A stretch of 64,000 nucleotides of DNA, taken from positions 30,727,690-30,791,689 of the forward strand of contig NC_067129.1 in NCBI RefSeq assembly GCF_021347895.1, given 5' to 3'. This document shows, piece after piece, positions 23,610-37,080 of this stretch. Position 1 is the stretch's first letter, and every line of letters starts with the position of its first letter. This stretch comes from Acanthochromis polyacanthus (taxonomy: Eukaryota; Chordata; Actinopteri; Pomacentridae). The position numbers were made by a program, and so were the translations under genes. Under the pieces are notes generated by a model. That model searched no databases. It had not been told where the DNA came from and worked only from the letters and a program-made list of their open reading frames with translations.

Positions 23610-24060
23610 GTGGAAGAAACATACATTAAAAAAAGAACCAAAGCAAGAAGAAGCATGCAAGAGAAGAAAAGAGGGAAGGAGAATGAAAGAAAGAAGGGAA
23701 GGAGGTTGAAGAAAAGAGGGAAACAAATGGGAAATAACTATGGGAAAAATGAAGGGATGAAAGTAGAGGTGGAAGAAAGCAAAAGAGGAAGGTGGGATGA
23801 AAGGAAAGAGGAGAGAGAGGTAGAAATAGAAAGTAAAAGTGGAAAAAAGAAAAGAAATAAAGCAAAAGGAAGGAGTGAGATGAATAAAGAGGATAAAAAT
23901 ATGAGAAAACAAAGGAAGGAATGGAAACAAAGACACAGAAGATGGGTAGAAATGGAAAAAGGAGGATGGAAATGGAACATGGAGGTAGGAATGAAGTTAA
24001 AATGGCAAAGAGAAATATGAGGAAAGAGAAAAATTTAAGAGTAAATCAGTGGAGGAGGTC
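23610..24060 (+). repeat. Polypurine (GA-rich) tract, about 450 bp
   Basis: The plus strand is overwhelmingly A and G, with imperfect GGAA(A)GA and GGAAGAA motifs. Long open frames on both strands (Lys/Glu/Arg-rich on plus, Phe/Ser/Leu-rich on minus) are composition artefacts. Such tracts can form triplex (H-)DNA; whether this one does is inference. Confidence 0.85.
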
Positions 24061-25524
24061 TGAGGTGAAACAGGTGAAAAATCCAGCAGAACAGACAGGA
24101 AGTGCTTCTATTGCTGAGGTCATATTTTAGAAAACGCTCTGATGAAATCATCTCAAAAGGAGGAGGCATAGTACTTTGGATGAAGGAGGTGGAAATAAAA
24201 CCCCGGGACGGTTTTATCGATCCCCCGTGCGACGTGTTTGTTCATGTTTACGAGATGGAGGAAGACGACGAGAGGAAGGTGTGTTAATGCAGGTGGGCCG
24301 GATCGATGGGAGGCTGCAGGCATCGCATCGACTGACCAGCAGATGAGGACTGATTACGGCGCATGAAGGGAAACGCTCAGACGGCTTCCCTCCGAGGCCA
24401 TTAGCACCTTAGAGAATAACTCGCTGTGGAGCTCATGTGTGACCGTTTAATCGAAGGCTGGAGGTGCACAGAGTAGATTTTATCCACATGAACCACGTCT
24501 GCATGTATCCACCAGAGAGGAATCTTTTACTGTCCAGGAAACAGTCGAGCTTTTAATTTGGTGCCTCAGTATTACTTCCCCTCGCCGATGCACATCAGCA
24601 CAGACTGGAGACTCATTCAGAGAGAATAAATGTGTTTGTTTTGTGGAATGTTTCATTCTAAATGGTTCTTCAATTCCGGTTTAATGTAGGTTAAATAGAT
24701 TTTAAATGCTGCCAACTCCCACCAGTTGGCTGCGACTAAATATGCATCAGAAAAGCAGCAAAACCTCCTCAACAAATCCACTTTTCTTTGACTTAGCCAT
24801 ACAGCAGACTTATTTTTTAGCCTTTTATTCCAACTACATTGAAGAAATGTTGACAAAGAAGTGGAAAAATTAAAAAATATATTTAATATAACAGTTTAAT
24901 AAGTTAAAATCATTTCCATAATATAAAGTAGATCTTAAATGAGATCTAAGTGTATTTGGGGCTTTTTTATGTCTAACGACAGATAAAAAATGGTAAAAAA
25001 CAAATACATACATATATTTCAAAACTGCATTTTGACACATCACCATTGATTGTTGTGAAAACATCTGCAGTTGTACAAGATGTTTCCCATTTAACAAGCA
25101 AATCTGTGTAAAGAATTTTTTTTATTCTTTATTTTCAGAAAGTGGGATTCATTACAAGCATGTTCAAGACAGATATTTCGAAATACCATCCACTTCGTTT
25201 TTTTTCCATAGAAAAAGAAATGAACAGTTAGAACATATGAAAACAAAACAAACACAAAAATGTGAATTATTTTGCCTACATAATTTTTTAGAAACATATT
25301 TACATCGTTAAACTTAACGTAAAATTACTCATCTGTTAAATAAAAAGGAAATATTGATAAAATTAAACAATCAATTAATTCATTAATTAATATTTTAACA
25401 ATCTGTTTTTGTAAAAAAAATTACATTTTCTTTTAATAAAAATCAGTTATTCACTGTTTCAGGTTTTTAATGATTTTTTACGTTAAGACATTTAAATTAA
25501 CAACATTGTTTGCATTTTTTAATT
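24061..25524. other. No gene recognised
   Basis: A GC-balanced patch at 24180-24440 could be a conserved non-coding element. The remainder is AT-rich. Confidence 0.35.
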
Positions 25525-25807
25525 GTTACCTCCACCAGGAGGTTATGTAATCACCGGAGTTTGTCTGTTTGTCTGTTAACAGCATAACTCAAAAAGTCAT
25601 GGACGGATTTTCACCAAATTTTTACAGAATATCCGAAAGAGCAAAAGGCCATCTCTCTCAATGGTACAGTTTCCTTCAAAAAATTCCTGGATCCAGACGG
25701 TGTTCCAGATCCCCTCCAAAATCTAATCGATTGTTACTTTTGCTCTTCCGGATATTCTGTAAAAAATTGGTGAAAATCCATCCATGACTTATTGAGTTAT
25801 GCTGTTA

Positions 25808-25856
<49 letters not shown>

Positions 25857-25900
25857 TGGCCTGGCGGAGGTCTGTGCTCTCCGAGTGCTTTTCTAGTTAG
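25525..25900. mobile_element. Palindromic (foldback) MITE with internal CAGA microsatellite
   Basis: Two arms of about 84 bp, 25565-25648 and 25737-25820, are near-perfect inverted repeats. The left includes GTTAACAGCATAACTCAAAA and the right ends with TTATTGAGTTATGCTGTTAAC. They are separated by an 88-bp spacer. The outer parts (ACCTCCACCAGGAGGTTATG on the left; CTCCGAGTGCTTTTCTAG on the right) match a repeat style I know from many animal genomes. No coding capacity. Confidence 0.7.
25809..25856 (+). repeat. (CAGA)n microsatellite
   Basis: Twelve GACA/CAGA units at the right arm of the palindromic element. The left arm has the related CTGTTTGTCTGTTT, so the microsatellite probably grew from the element itself. 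Confidence 0.9.
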
Positions 25901-28900
25901 TTTATGGATTTTTCAATAAATTTTTTAAATAAAGTCATTTTTAACATTTTTTAACAGAAAAATGCCATTCTTTTAACAAATGCAAATAAAATGTCTTAAA
26001 ATTATGATTTTTTTGTAAAATGACACCAAAAGACAATTAAAGACACTTAAGGTTTCAAGATAAAGCAAATTTTATTAAATTAAATAAAAAATATGTAATA
26101 ATAAAATGAACAAGAAATATTTACTTTTAAAAATGTGCAGGAAATATAAAGATAGTTGCAAATACAAATAAAATATCTTCAGAAAATCAGAAAAAATATT
26201 TTTATAAAAAAACAAAAATATCAGTAAAAAATCTGACAATGTTGACAAAATATCCACAAAAATTATTAAATATTAATACAATTTTTAATCACATTTTGTA
26301 ATTTTCTGAATTTTTCATGTGTTTCCAAAATATGATAAAAAAAGGACTTTTTTGTAAAATTATTTGTAAATTTGTGAAATTACACAGAAACACAGATTTC
26401 ACATACAAACACAACAATCTATATTTTAAAAAAATAAAACTAAAAGTAGGTGACGTTCAGCTGATTTGAGCTAATTTTTAAGTATTGAAGGACACCAGCT
26501 GCTGCCTGGAAGGAAGATAATCAATCAGAAGCTAAGTTTGCTTTTAAAAATGGTCATCACTGATATAAAATATGTCAGTTAATGAGCTCTAACGTTAAAG
26601 TATAATACATTATTATAACATGAGGAGGAAATAATGCTCCAGAGGCCGTCAGGACACGAGGTCAATGTCAAATTACTGCATTTTTTTACACTTTTAGTGC
26701 TCAGAGCTCCAGTTTTCTAGTTTGATGAAGCGTTTAGGTTCGTTCTTTAAGTTAAACGAAACACGTCGACACGTTTCTGCTGGTTCTGCTGATCAAACTC
26801 TGCTTTGGTCTATTTCAGAAACATCAGTCATTATAAAACCGTTTATAAATAGATGAAGGCTCCTGTTTTCCACATTTCACACGGTGACAGAAAATGAATG
26901 TCTTCAGTCTTGTCTCGATGTAAGAGAAGCAAATCAGCATGTTTCTGTGAGCCGTAAATGATTTCAGGTGTTTTATTACCACTTTACTGATGGATGCCGG
27001 CATAAAGTCCGACATACGTGTAGAAAATACATGAAAACTGGTCATAAAAACAGATTTAGACCATATGTCCTGTAAATCAGTTTCAAACTTCTCCTCAAAC
27101 AGCCAATAAATCTTTTTTCTATTAGATTTAGTTGTTTTAGAGCTTCAGCTATGTTGACGATAAGATGATTTGTGTTTTAGATTATCCTAAAGATGAAACA
27201 GATGGAGGCTTTTTCCAGATTATTATCACACTCCAGCCTTGTCTCCCAAAAACTGCATTCTTTTTCATATTAATTTTAATGAAGAATCAAGAGATTTAAG
27301 TGCATCTAACTGTCCACAATAACTCTAAATTTTACTAAATGACAATAATGAATCATTCCTGGCCCTTGAAAATGAATAAATAAGGGTGATATTTGGGCCT
27401 GAGTTGGTCTTTGGTGGACATTTCACCAACTCAAAGTTCTTCACATCAGGAGATGGTAATGTGTTGAGACCAGGTTCAGTTTTTTTTTTCTATTTTCACT
27501 TGAAATTTGTTGAAGATGACAGAAATATTGTCCAGAATTATTAGAAATATATCGAAATGTATTCCAAGTTGTTTATTAAGAGTCTTTTTGGACCATTTAT
27601 GACCAAACTTTTTGTCTTTTTGGACACATTTCATGTTATTTTGGATACGATCATTGTTTCCAGTAGATTGTGCTGATTAAATGGCTCTAGCTGAAGTCAA
27701 ATTTATAATTATTGGCTCTAGAAAATGTCTTTGGTCGACATTTCACCAACTTCTGAGGCTCTTATTTATTTACTATTACTATTTATTTACTATTTCTCTT
27801 ATCAAGCCTATTTCGTTAAGTTACCTCAACTTAAGTTTAGTTTTAAATGAACAAACGCAGGAATTTGTGTTTAAATAACGCAAGATATTAAGTTGATTCA
27901 ACCACTAAGATTATAATGTCAACCCAACTCATCACAATGACGTCTGTGACTTAAAAGCTTTATCTAAATTAGTAAAAAAAAAATTATCTCCAACCAAACA
28001 TTTAATTAATTAGTGAGAATATTCCCTTTAATGACTGATCTTCTGGAGAGGCGTCCACGTGCTTTTGGTCGTTTGTTCCCTGCATGTTTCTCTCGTGTGT
28101 GTGTTAATATGATGTCAAACACTCCAGTTCTGGTTCTGTCTGAGCTGCTGCTGCAGTGAATCAGGACGGATTAAAAGGACCTTTAAATTGACTGAAGCTG
28201 CCTTTGTTCCTCATCAAACCAACTCATCAAACGCGTTTCAGAAGCTCTTTTAATGTATATCTGCGTTTCAAGCTGCACAAAGGCCAAACGCCTGAGCAGA
28301 GATGAACTGTACGCACCATGCTAATGCTAATTAGCTCGGACCGGATCTCCTCAAGTCCCCTGCAGGCCCATTTGTGGAGAGAAATCAAACGTCCTGCACG
28401 CTGTCGTTCTTTCCAATTAGAGGCTCAGGACTTCATTACTGCCGGCTGCAGGCTTCAAACACTGAGAGACGGACAGACAGACGTGGAGGTTAAGGCTTTC
28501 AGCTATCTGTTACAATCTCTAAAGTCGATTGAATGACTTTACAGTGAAAACAATCACATCTGTTGGCCTTACTTTCACCGTCACTCATCGTTCCGTTCAC
28601 ACAACAAGACGTCATGTAGCTTCCAGCCTGCTTTGCTTCAGTTTTTCTTGTTCTTTTTTGTTCTTTTGATTGGGAAGGGTTTTATTGTGGTAGACTGGTG
28701 TAATTTCAGATGTCACTTTTGCTCCACAGTCTCAGATTTTGCAGAGGGGTTATTTATTTGTTATTTGAGATTCAAAACTAAGTTCTGGAAGAGAGTTCAG
28801 TGAGACTTTATTATGTTTTCAAGTTTTAAGTCAAGTGTGTTTCAAAGGAAGCTGTTTTCAGCATGAAATATTTCCAGAAATAAAACTGCCACAGACATAA

Positions 28901-29040
28901 GGTCTGTTGAGGATGCAGACAGAATAGTTTTCAGTGAACTGAAATTATCTCATGACTTTAACAGAGTAGAAACGTCTAAAGTTTGGCCATTGAAAATGAA
29001 AAAAAAGAAAAATATTTTTGAAACAACAGTGGTATTGGGT
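25901..29040. other. AT-rich DNA; candidate conserved element at 28230-28490; two outlying array-type units
   Basis: 25900-26450 is extremely AT-rich. Phrases of the 345-bp array unit described at 29041 occur near 27411 and 27729 (GTCTTTGGTCGACATTTCACC). The stretch 28230-28490 is GC-balanced and single-copy-looking, with TAATGCTAATTAG at 28322-28334. It is a candidate enhancer-like conserved element, unproven. Confidence 0.4.
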
Positions 29041-30024
29041 TGTCTATGTGAATGCATCCATGTTTCCTTCTAAAATTCAGTCTTTGGTTGCTATTTCATC
29101 AACTTTTGAAGCTCTAACAGTGGAATGAAGTGTTGGACAATATGACAAGATAACTTTCCATTTTTCTTTTTGCTAAAAATGACCCAAAATTGTCCAAAAT
29201 GATTTGAATCCTGTCCAGATTTACTCAGAATTGTTCAACATGACTTGACGTCTGGGTTAGGGTTAGGGTTGGGGTTATATTCACATTTAATACTAAAAAT
29301 AGTCTTTGGTCGACATTTTACTGACATTTGAAGCTACTAACATCAGTAGAATTTGATGTGTGACAACTATGGCAAGATAACCTTCCAGTTTTGCTACTTT
29401 GTTGTGCTGGAATGGTGACATGAGTCTAACTGGCCAATTTTTAGGGTCAATTTGAACAACTTTTCTGTCATTGTAGACTAGTTTTCAGTTATTCTGGACA
29501 CAGACAACATTGTTTCCAGTAGATCTAAATAACTAATTGATTCCAGCACAGGACATATTTTTAGTTATTGGCCTTTGAAAATGGAAAAAGGTGCAAAATT
29601 TGAAAATTAAGATGGTATTGTGGCCCCAGTAACTTCCTATACATATCTATACATGGATGTATACACATTTTCAACCAAAATACAGACTTTGACCGACATT
29701 TTACAAACTTTTGAGGCTCTAACATCAGTAGAATTTGATATTTCACAAGTATGGCAAGACAAGGTTCCAGTTTTTTGCTATTTTGACTTGAAACTTGTCA
29801 AAATTGACTCAAAAATGTCTAAAATCATCTGAAACCTGTTCAGAATTACTGAGAATAGTTCAATATGGCTTTATGTCTGGACCAAATGAATCAAAATGTT
29901 TCAAAAAATTATTCAAAATTGTCCAAAATTACAATAATGAACATTTACTAACCCATTAACATGGAGAAAATAGTACAAAACTTTCAAATGAGGATGGTAT
30001 AAGGGCTCCACAAAGTTCCTGTAA

Positions 30025-30060
<36 letters not shown>
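30025..30060. repeat. (AT)n microsatellite at the Tc1 insertion point
   Basis: About eighteen AT units lie 7 bp before the Tc1 left end. The corresponding place in other array units reads CATATATAACTATATG, so the run probably expanded from that. Confidence 0.9.
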
Positions 30061-31527
<1,467 letters not shown>

Positions 31528-33675
31528 TATGGATGAATCCATGTTTCCTAAAAATACAGACTTTGGCCAACATTTCACCAACTTTTGACGGCAGAATCTT
31601 TCACAGAATTCAGTTTTGGGATACAATCGTTAAACTCTGATCTTTCCTCACCGAATTCATGGCTGTGGGAGTTTTAATTTTGGAGATACTGACCTGTAAA
31701 AAATGGCTTCAGTGACCCAGAAGTTCTTGTCTTGTTCCTGTTAATTTAACAATATGGAACATGTTGTGCTGGATTTGGAGTTAATTAAGAGCTATGCTTT
31801 AAAAAAAACAACAAAAAAAAACATTAATTCTTGTTTCTCATTTGCACCTCAGTAACTCTATTTGTAAAGTTTTTCATTATAAACTCTTAGTGCAGTAAGA
31901 AAAACCACAGCAATGTCTCAGAGGTCAGCTGGTTGCTGCTGAGATAATTTGTTAATTTGTCTACGAGGCAGAAGAAACGGTCAGAAGCAGAGTGTGAGTG
32001 AAGCCTGCTCGCTGCTAGAAAGGAGTCCTGCACAGATCTGAGATCAAACCGCTGACCTGGAGTCAGATAATTCAGCCTTCTCAGCGCAGCATCACTAGTT
32101 AGCCTGCAGCGAACACAGCAGATGATGACCAGACCTGCTCTTATTCTCTGGTCTCCAGCATGTTCTCACTAACCAGCCTCTCATGATGGTACATGTTTCT
32201 ACTAAAATACAGTCTTTGGTTAACATTTCACCAACTTTTGATGCTCTAACATCCGTCAAGTTTAATGTATGGCTATTTCAACATGTCTAATTGGACCATT
32301 TCTGAGGTTTTTTGGACAATTTATGAACAACTTTGAGTCATTTTGGAAATGTTTTAAGTTGTTGAGGGCCATTATAGAGCCTTCTTTGACTATTTTATAG
32401 TCATTTTGAACAGACTTTGAGTCATTTTGAAGGGATTGTCAGTCATTTTAAACACATTTTAAGTTATTTTGGAGTAGACATCATTGTTTGAAGCAGATCT
32501 AAATGACTGAATGGATCCAGCAGCTGTCACATGTTTTATTGTTGAGCCTTGAAAATGGAAAAAAAGTTCAAAATTTTCACACAAGCGTGGTATTGTGGCC
32601 TCAAAAAGTTCCTGTAAGCATATATAACTATATGTGTCCATGTTTCTACTAAAATACAGTCTTTGGTCAACGTTCCACCAACTTTTGAGGCTCTAACGTC
32701 AGTAGAATTTGAGTTGAGTTGAGGCAAGGTTCCAGGTTTTTTTTTGACATGACGAAATGTTAAGAGTCTAAAATTGACTTTCTTTTTTAGTTACTATGGT
32801 CAATTTATGCATTTCGAGACAAATTTTGTGTCATTTTGAACAGATTTTCTGTAATTTTGGACACATTTTAAGTCACTTTGGACACAGACAGCATTGCCTC
32901 CTGCAGGTCCAAATGACTGAATGGATCCAGCAGAGGACAAAGCTGAATTATTCATCCTTGAAGATGAAAAAAAAAAGCACAAAGTGTAAATATATGATGT
33001 ATTTGCAGTTCCTACTAAAAATACAGACTTTGGTTGACGTTTCACCAACTTTTGAGGCGCTAACATCAGTAGAATTTGATGTGTGGAAAAGACAAGGCTC
33101 CATTTTTTTTTGCTATTTTGACATGAAAAAATGGTGATGTGAGTCTAAATGGACAATGCTTTAGTTATTATAGTCACTTTATGCATCATTTTAGACAAAT
33201 TTAGCATCATTCTGAACAGATTTTTGGTCATTTTGGACACCTTTCAGGTTACTTTGGACACAGACTGCATTGTTTCCTGCAGGTCCAAATGGCTGAATGG
33301 ATCCAGCAGAGGACAAAGTTTGCACTTTTTTCATTTTATTCATGGATGGATCCATGTTTCCTACTAAAAATACCGTCTTTGGTCAACATTTCGCCAACTT
33401 TTGAGCCTTCCAGCATCAGTAGAATTTGAGTTGAGGCAAGACAAGGTTCCAGTTTTTTGCTATTTTGCCATGACAAAATGATGAGAGTCTAAATAGACAT
33501 TTTTTAAATTATTATGGTCACTTTATACATTTCAAGACAAATTTTGTGTCATTTTGAACACATGTTCTGTAATTTTGGACACCTTTAAGTCACTTTGGAC
33601 ACAGACAGCCTTGCCTCCTGCAGGTCCAAATGGATCCAGCAGAGGACAAAGCTGAATTATTCACCTAAGTGTAAA

Positions 33676-34069
33676 TACAGCCATGGCCATAAGTTTGGAC
33701 ACAAGTACCATGGCGCTTGTGAATCTTAGAAAATACCACAAAATTGTCACTTACAATACAGTACACAACTCCTGAGAACTATATTAAGTTTCATATTTAA
33801 AAAAACATTAAAAGAGTTTGGTGTCATTTTGTTATTCTTACCAAATTCGGTTGTGAAAGTACTGCATTTTTTTTGTTATTTTCTTCTAATATTATGTTTT
33901 GGGAACAAAGTTGTTCCAATTGTTGGAATTTATTGATAATATTATGTCCCTTGTTGATTTGTTGACTAATTAAACTGGTGCTGTCAAAAAATATTAGTTA
34001 TGTTCTGTAATAGACATCAAAACAGACATAGGAAGTCATGCTGTGTCCAAACTGATGGCCATGGCTGTA
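33676..34069. mobile_element. Tc1/mariner-type MITE (390 bp) inserted in the tandem array
   Basis: The element spans 33678-34067. Inverted termini of about 26 bp read CAGCCATGGCCATAAGTTTG on the left and, on the reverse strand, CAGCCATGGCCATCAGTTTG on the right, with one mismatch. TA dinucleotides flank both ends (33676-33677, 34068-34069). There is no open frame of note, so it must have been mobilised by another element's transposase. Its ends differ from those of the two intact Tc1 copies, so those are not its obvious source. Confidence 0.9.
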
Positions 34070-34510
34070 TATGGATGCATTCGTAGTTCCTATTAAAAAT
34101 ATTGGCATTAGTCAAAATGTCATCAACTTTTGAGGCTCTAACATCAGTAGAATTTGATTTGTGGCAAGTATGACAAGACAAGACTCCATTTTTTGCTATT
34201 TTGACATGAAAAATGGTGATGTGAGTCTAAATGGCGATGTTTGAATTATTGTGATCAATGAATGAATTGTTTTAGACACATTTGGTGTCATCTGAACATT
34301 TTGGACACCTTTCAAGTGACTTTGGACACAGACAGTATTGTTTCCTGCAGATCCAAATGGTTGAATCTATCCAAGACAAAGTTTAAACTTTTTTTCTTTT
34401 TCAAGGGTGAATAATTCAGTGTATCCATATTTCCTGATTGAAACACAGTCTTGGTCAACATTTCATCAACTATTGAGGCTCTAACATCAGTACAATTTGA
34501 ATTGGGACAC

Positions 34511-35585
34511 GTTTGTCAAGACAAGGACAAGTACGACCACAAAACATCTGAAATTACATCTCTGGTGACAAAAAGCAAACAACAGAAGCACAAGTGAGTC
34601 ACAGATAACCCACCGCAGTCCGTTACAGATATCCATTCAGAATAAGTACACAGAGTGTAAACTGTCTGTCCACGGCCTGACAAACGAGCCTCCAGTGATT
34701 TATCCAAGTGAAAAACTGCTTGAAACCAGCATTAGTGGCCCGTAGAGAAGCGTTTCTTCCTGTATTATTCAGCGCTGGGTGGCAGCTCGTCACTCGGAGA
34801 TGTTTCTGTCACACCGGCGTTGTTGGAACGTCGAGCTCAACTGTCACTCCGCCAACTGTCAGCATACTTAGCAGGAAAAATAACAGAAAGAGCAGAAGTT
34901 GTGGAGTGATATGACCCGAGGTAAAAGATTTATATTCACCTGCAGTGTGGAAGAAACTTCACGTCTCTTCAGCAGCTGTAATCCTGCGTGTGATGAGCAA
35001 CAATCCATCCATCTTTTCTCTTCTTTTCTGGCTTTTTACCTCCATTTCTCTCCATCTTTCTTCTGTTTTCCTTCCTCCTCTGCCACTTTGATCTCTCTCT
35101 TTACTCCCTCTAATCCGCCGGCTGCTGTTTGACAGCCCAAACTTACTGTCGAAGTGGAGAATTGCACCCCTTTAATAAAAAGCTGCTGATTTCCTTACAG
35201 CATTCGGTGGAGAAAGGCCAGAGCGTCTCAGCAGGGAGCCCCGGCTATTTATTAGAGAAGGGCCGCTGGCTGCACCTCCAGACTGACTGAAATACTAAAA
35301 GGGAAGAACATTATCCACTGTGCAGAGAAATAATAGGGAGCAGAGAGGAGGAAGTATTAAATGGGTGAATATTAAAGTCTCTGGTCCTGCAGGGTTCTGG
35401 ACGGCAGGTCGCTCCGTCTTCTAGAACTTGTGTTGCTGCTTTTTGTTGTGATGCCCCGAAGTGCATCATTTTGCAGTTGCAGCGCTGAGAAATGAGTTTC
35501 TCCATGAGTCGGATTGTCTCTCAGTTATTAGATCCTTCTAGTCGATCTGTCTGTGTAGAAAGAAATATTTATTAGATGAAGATTT
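34511..35585. other. No gene recognised; GC-balanced stretch
   Basis: 35000-35300 is non-repetitive and GC-balanced. A segment after TTCCTTACAG (about 35200) stays open for 29 codons, but no donor site follows and no family is recognised. It may be a conserved non-coding element. Confidence 0.35.
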
Positions 35586-35870
35586 GTGCAGATGTTTCCA
35601 GAGGAGGACTTCTAATTTGCACATGTTGGATGTCTGTTTGCACGACTTGCCTCATTTACTGCATAGTTTTATTGTTAGCATTAGACACTTCACAGTGCAT
35701 TTTTTTCCACTTAGTACATTTTTAATCATAGTGTATTTAACATTTCATTGTACATTTTGTACTTCAGTATGTTTTTCTTATTTCTTTCTCTTTCTGCTTG
35801 CTGCTGCAACAAAAAGATTTTCCCCTGAGGGATCAATAAAATTCATTATTACACTATTACATATTATATA
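35586..35870 (+). mobile_element. 3' end of a non-LTR retrotransposon (LINE) or derived SINE
   Basis: Ends with AAAGATTTTCCCCTGAGGGA and TCAATAAAATTCATTATTAC, the CCCC..GGGGATCAATAAAG(T) tail style shared by many fish LINEs. The preceding 200 bp (GCACTT, TGTACATTTTGTAC) lack coding sequence. The family is not identified. Confidence 0.5.
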
Positions 35871-36660
35871 TTGGTATATATTATATATAGTGACCTAGAC
35901 ACTCCGGTATATATGGTATATATAATATACTATGTTTACAATAGCGTGTATAATATATAATATACACTATTCTATTCTATACATTCTAAAACTGACTTAG
36001 AAAATGCTCAACATCATCATTTTTCACATTAACGTAGCATCTAGTCATGTAAGCATGATCATCTTTAAATATAAGGACGCTAACATGCTCCATGTAGACA
36101 CTGCATGACAACATGCTAAAAGCTACATGCTAAGTGTCAACACTCTTAAATCTAATATTAGCATGCTAGCATGCTGCATTCAGTTCTTTTCAGTACTTTT
36201 AGGCAGATATCCATGAATCCTTCCTTCTGTTTGCTAACAGGAGCACAGACAAGACCAAAGACTAACTTCAGCATGCTTTGCTTTAACTCCACTATGAAAC
36301 TAACCATGTCTGTCCATTGACCTTCATATGGACAGATTGAAATGTTGAAATGTAACATTTAAAAATGTGTAAACGTGACTAGAGAATATAGAACTATATT
36401 TATCCTGAAATATGTTCTTGTTGCTCAGATTAAAAAGGAAGCAGAAGAAATGCGTTACCTAAAGAGTGAAAAGCAATAAGATAAAAGTAAGATGCATTGC
36501 TGAAATAGCATAAAGAGCTACAATACAACTAGAATAGATCAGTAAAAACTGATGCTGGCAATTGCACTGAGGTAATAAGTCATATTAGACATGATAACAT
36601 GAAAGGGAAATATTGCACATTTAATCAAGATGTTGCAAATAAAAATTATATATTAAAACT
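35871..36660. other. TATA-rich repeat then AT-rich DNA; no gene
   Basis: 35870-35990 is full of TATATA/ATATTA motifs with partial palindromes. The following 600 bp contain scattered CATGCTA words but no recognised element. Confidence 0.4.
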
Positions 36661-36716
36661 GCCAGCAGTGTTGGCAGGGTCCTCACATCCTTGCCGGTCA
36701 GCGAATCCAAACATGT

Positions 36717-36730
36717 CCACCAGGTGGCGC
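36717..36730 (+). promoter_or_regulatory. CTCF-like motif 1
   Basis: CCACCAGGTGGCGC matches the vertebrate CTCF core CCACNAGGKGGCGC well. CTCF is a zinc-finger insulator protein that anchors chromatin loops. A motif match alone does not show binding. Confidence 0.5.
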
Positions 36731-36848
36731 TGCGACTGAGAAAGTATTTCTGCCTATGGATGTGATGAGGCCGGACTCTGGTCACACATGTAAAGTTTCA
36801 GGAAGATTGGAGCATGTACAGGCTATTTATGCAGCACTTCCTGTCCAT

Positions 36849-36862
36849 CCAGCAGGTGGCGC
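36849..36862 (+). promoter_or_regulatory. CTCF-like motif 2
   Basis: CCAGCAGGTGGCGC, in the same orientation and 132 bp downstream of the first. It was spread with the repeat unit, not evolved independently. Confidence 0.5.
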
Positions 36863-37080
36863 TATCACTGTGACTGTATATTGGTCTATGGCATTCATCT
36901 TGACCAGACTCTGATCACACATGTAAGGTTTGAGGCAGATTGGAACATGTGGAGGGTGGTTAGACAGCACTTCCTGTTTCCTGATCACCCATGTCTGCTG
37001 TACATTCTGGCCAAATTTGACATCTCTTGGGGTTGGAGTCCCCTAAAATATAATTTTTTTCCTGATGTGTGTGACGATTT

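Larger units (their letters stand above)
36661..37080 (+). repeat. Diverged ~132-bp repeat (two units) carrying CTCF-like motifs
   Basis: The two units share the order: AGGTGGCGCT, then ACTGxGA, then (G/T)TCTATGGxxTxATCTTGA-like, then GACTCTG(A/G)TCACACATGTAA, then AGATTGGA(G/A)CATGT, then CAGCACTTCCTGT. The sharing continues for over 100 bp at a constant 132-bp offset. I recognise the style from fish genomes but cannot name the family. Confidence 0.7.

Noticed and set aside
23580..24020. Lys/Glu-rich plus frame and Phe/Ser-rich minus frames
   Set aside because: They result from the polypurine composition; no start context, no domain.
29253..29275. Interstitial telomere repeat (GGGTTAGGGTTAGGG)
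   Set aside because: Only about two units followed by a variant; too short to mean a fusion or telomere.
35200..35290. Possible exon after TTCCTTACAG
   Set aside because: The frame ends in a stop after 29 codons without a polyadenylation signal nearby, no donor is seen, and no family is recognised.
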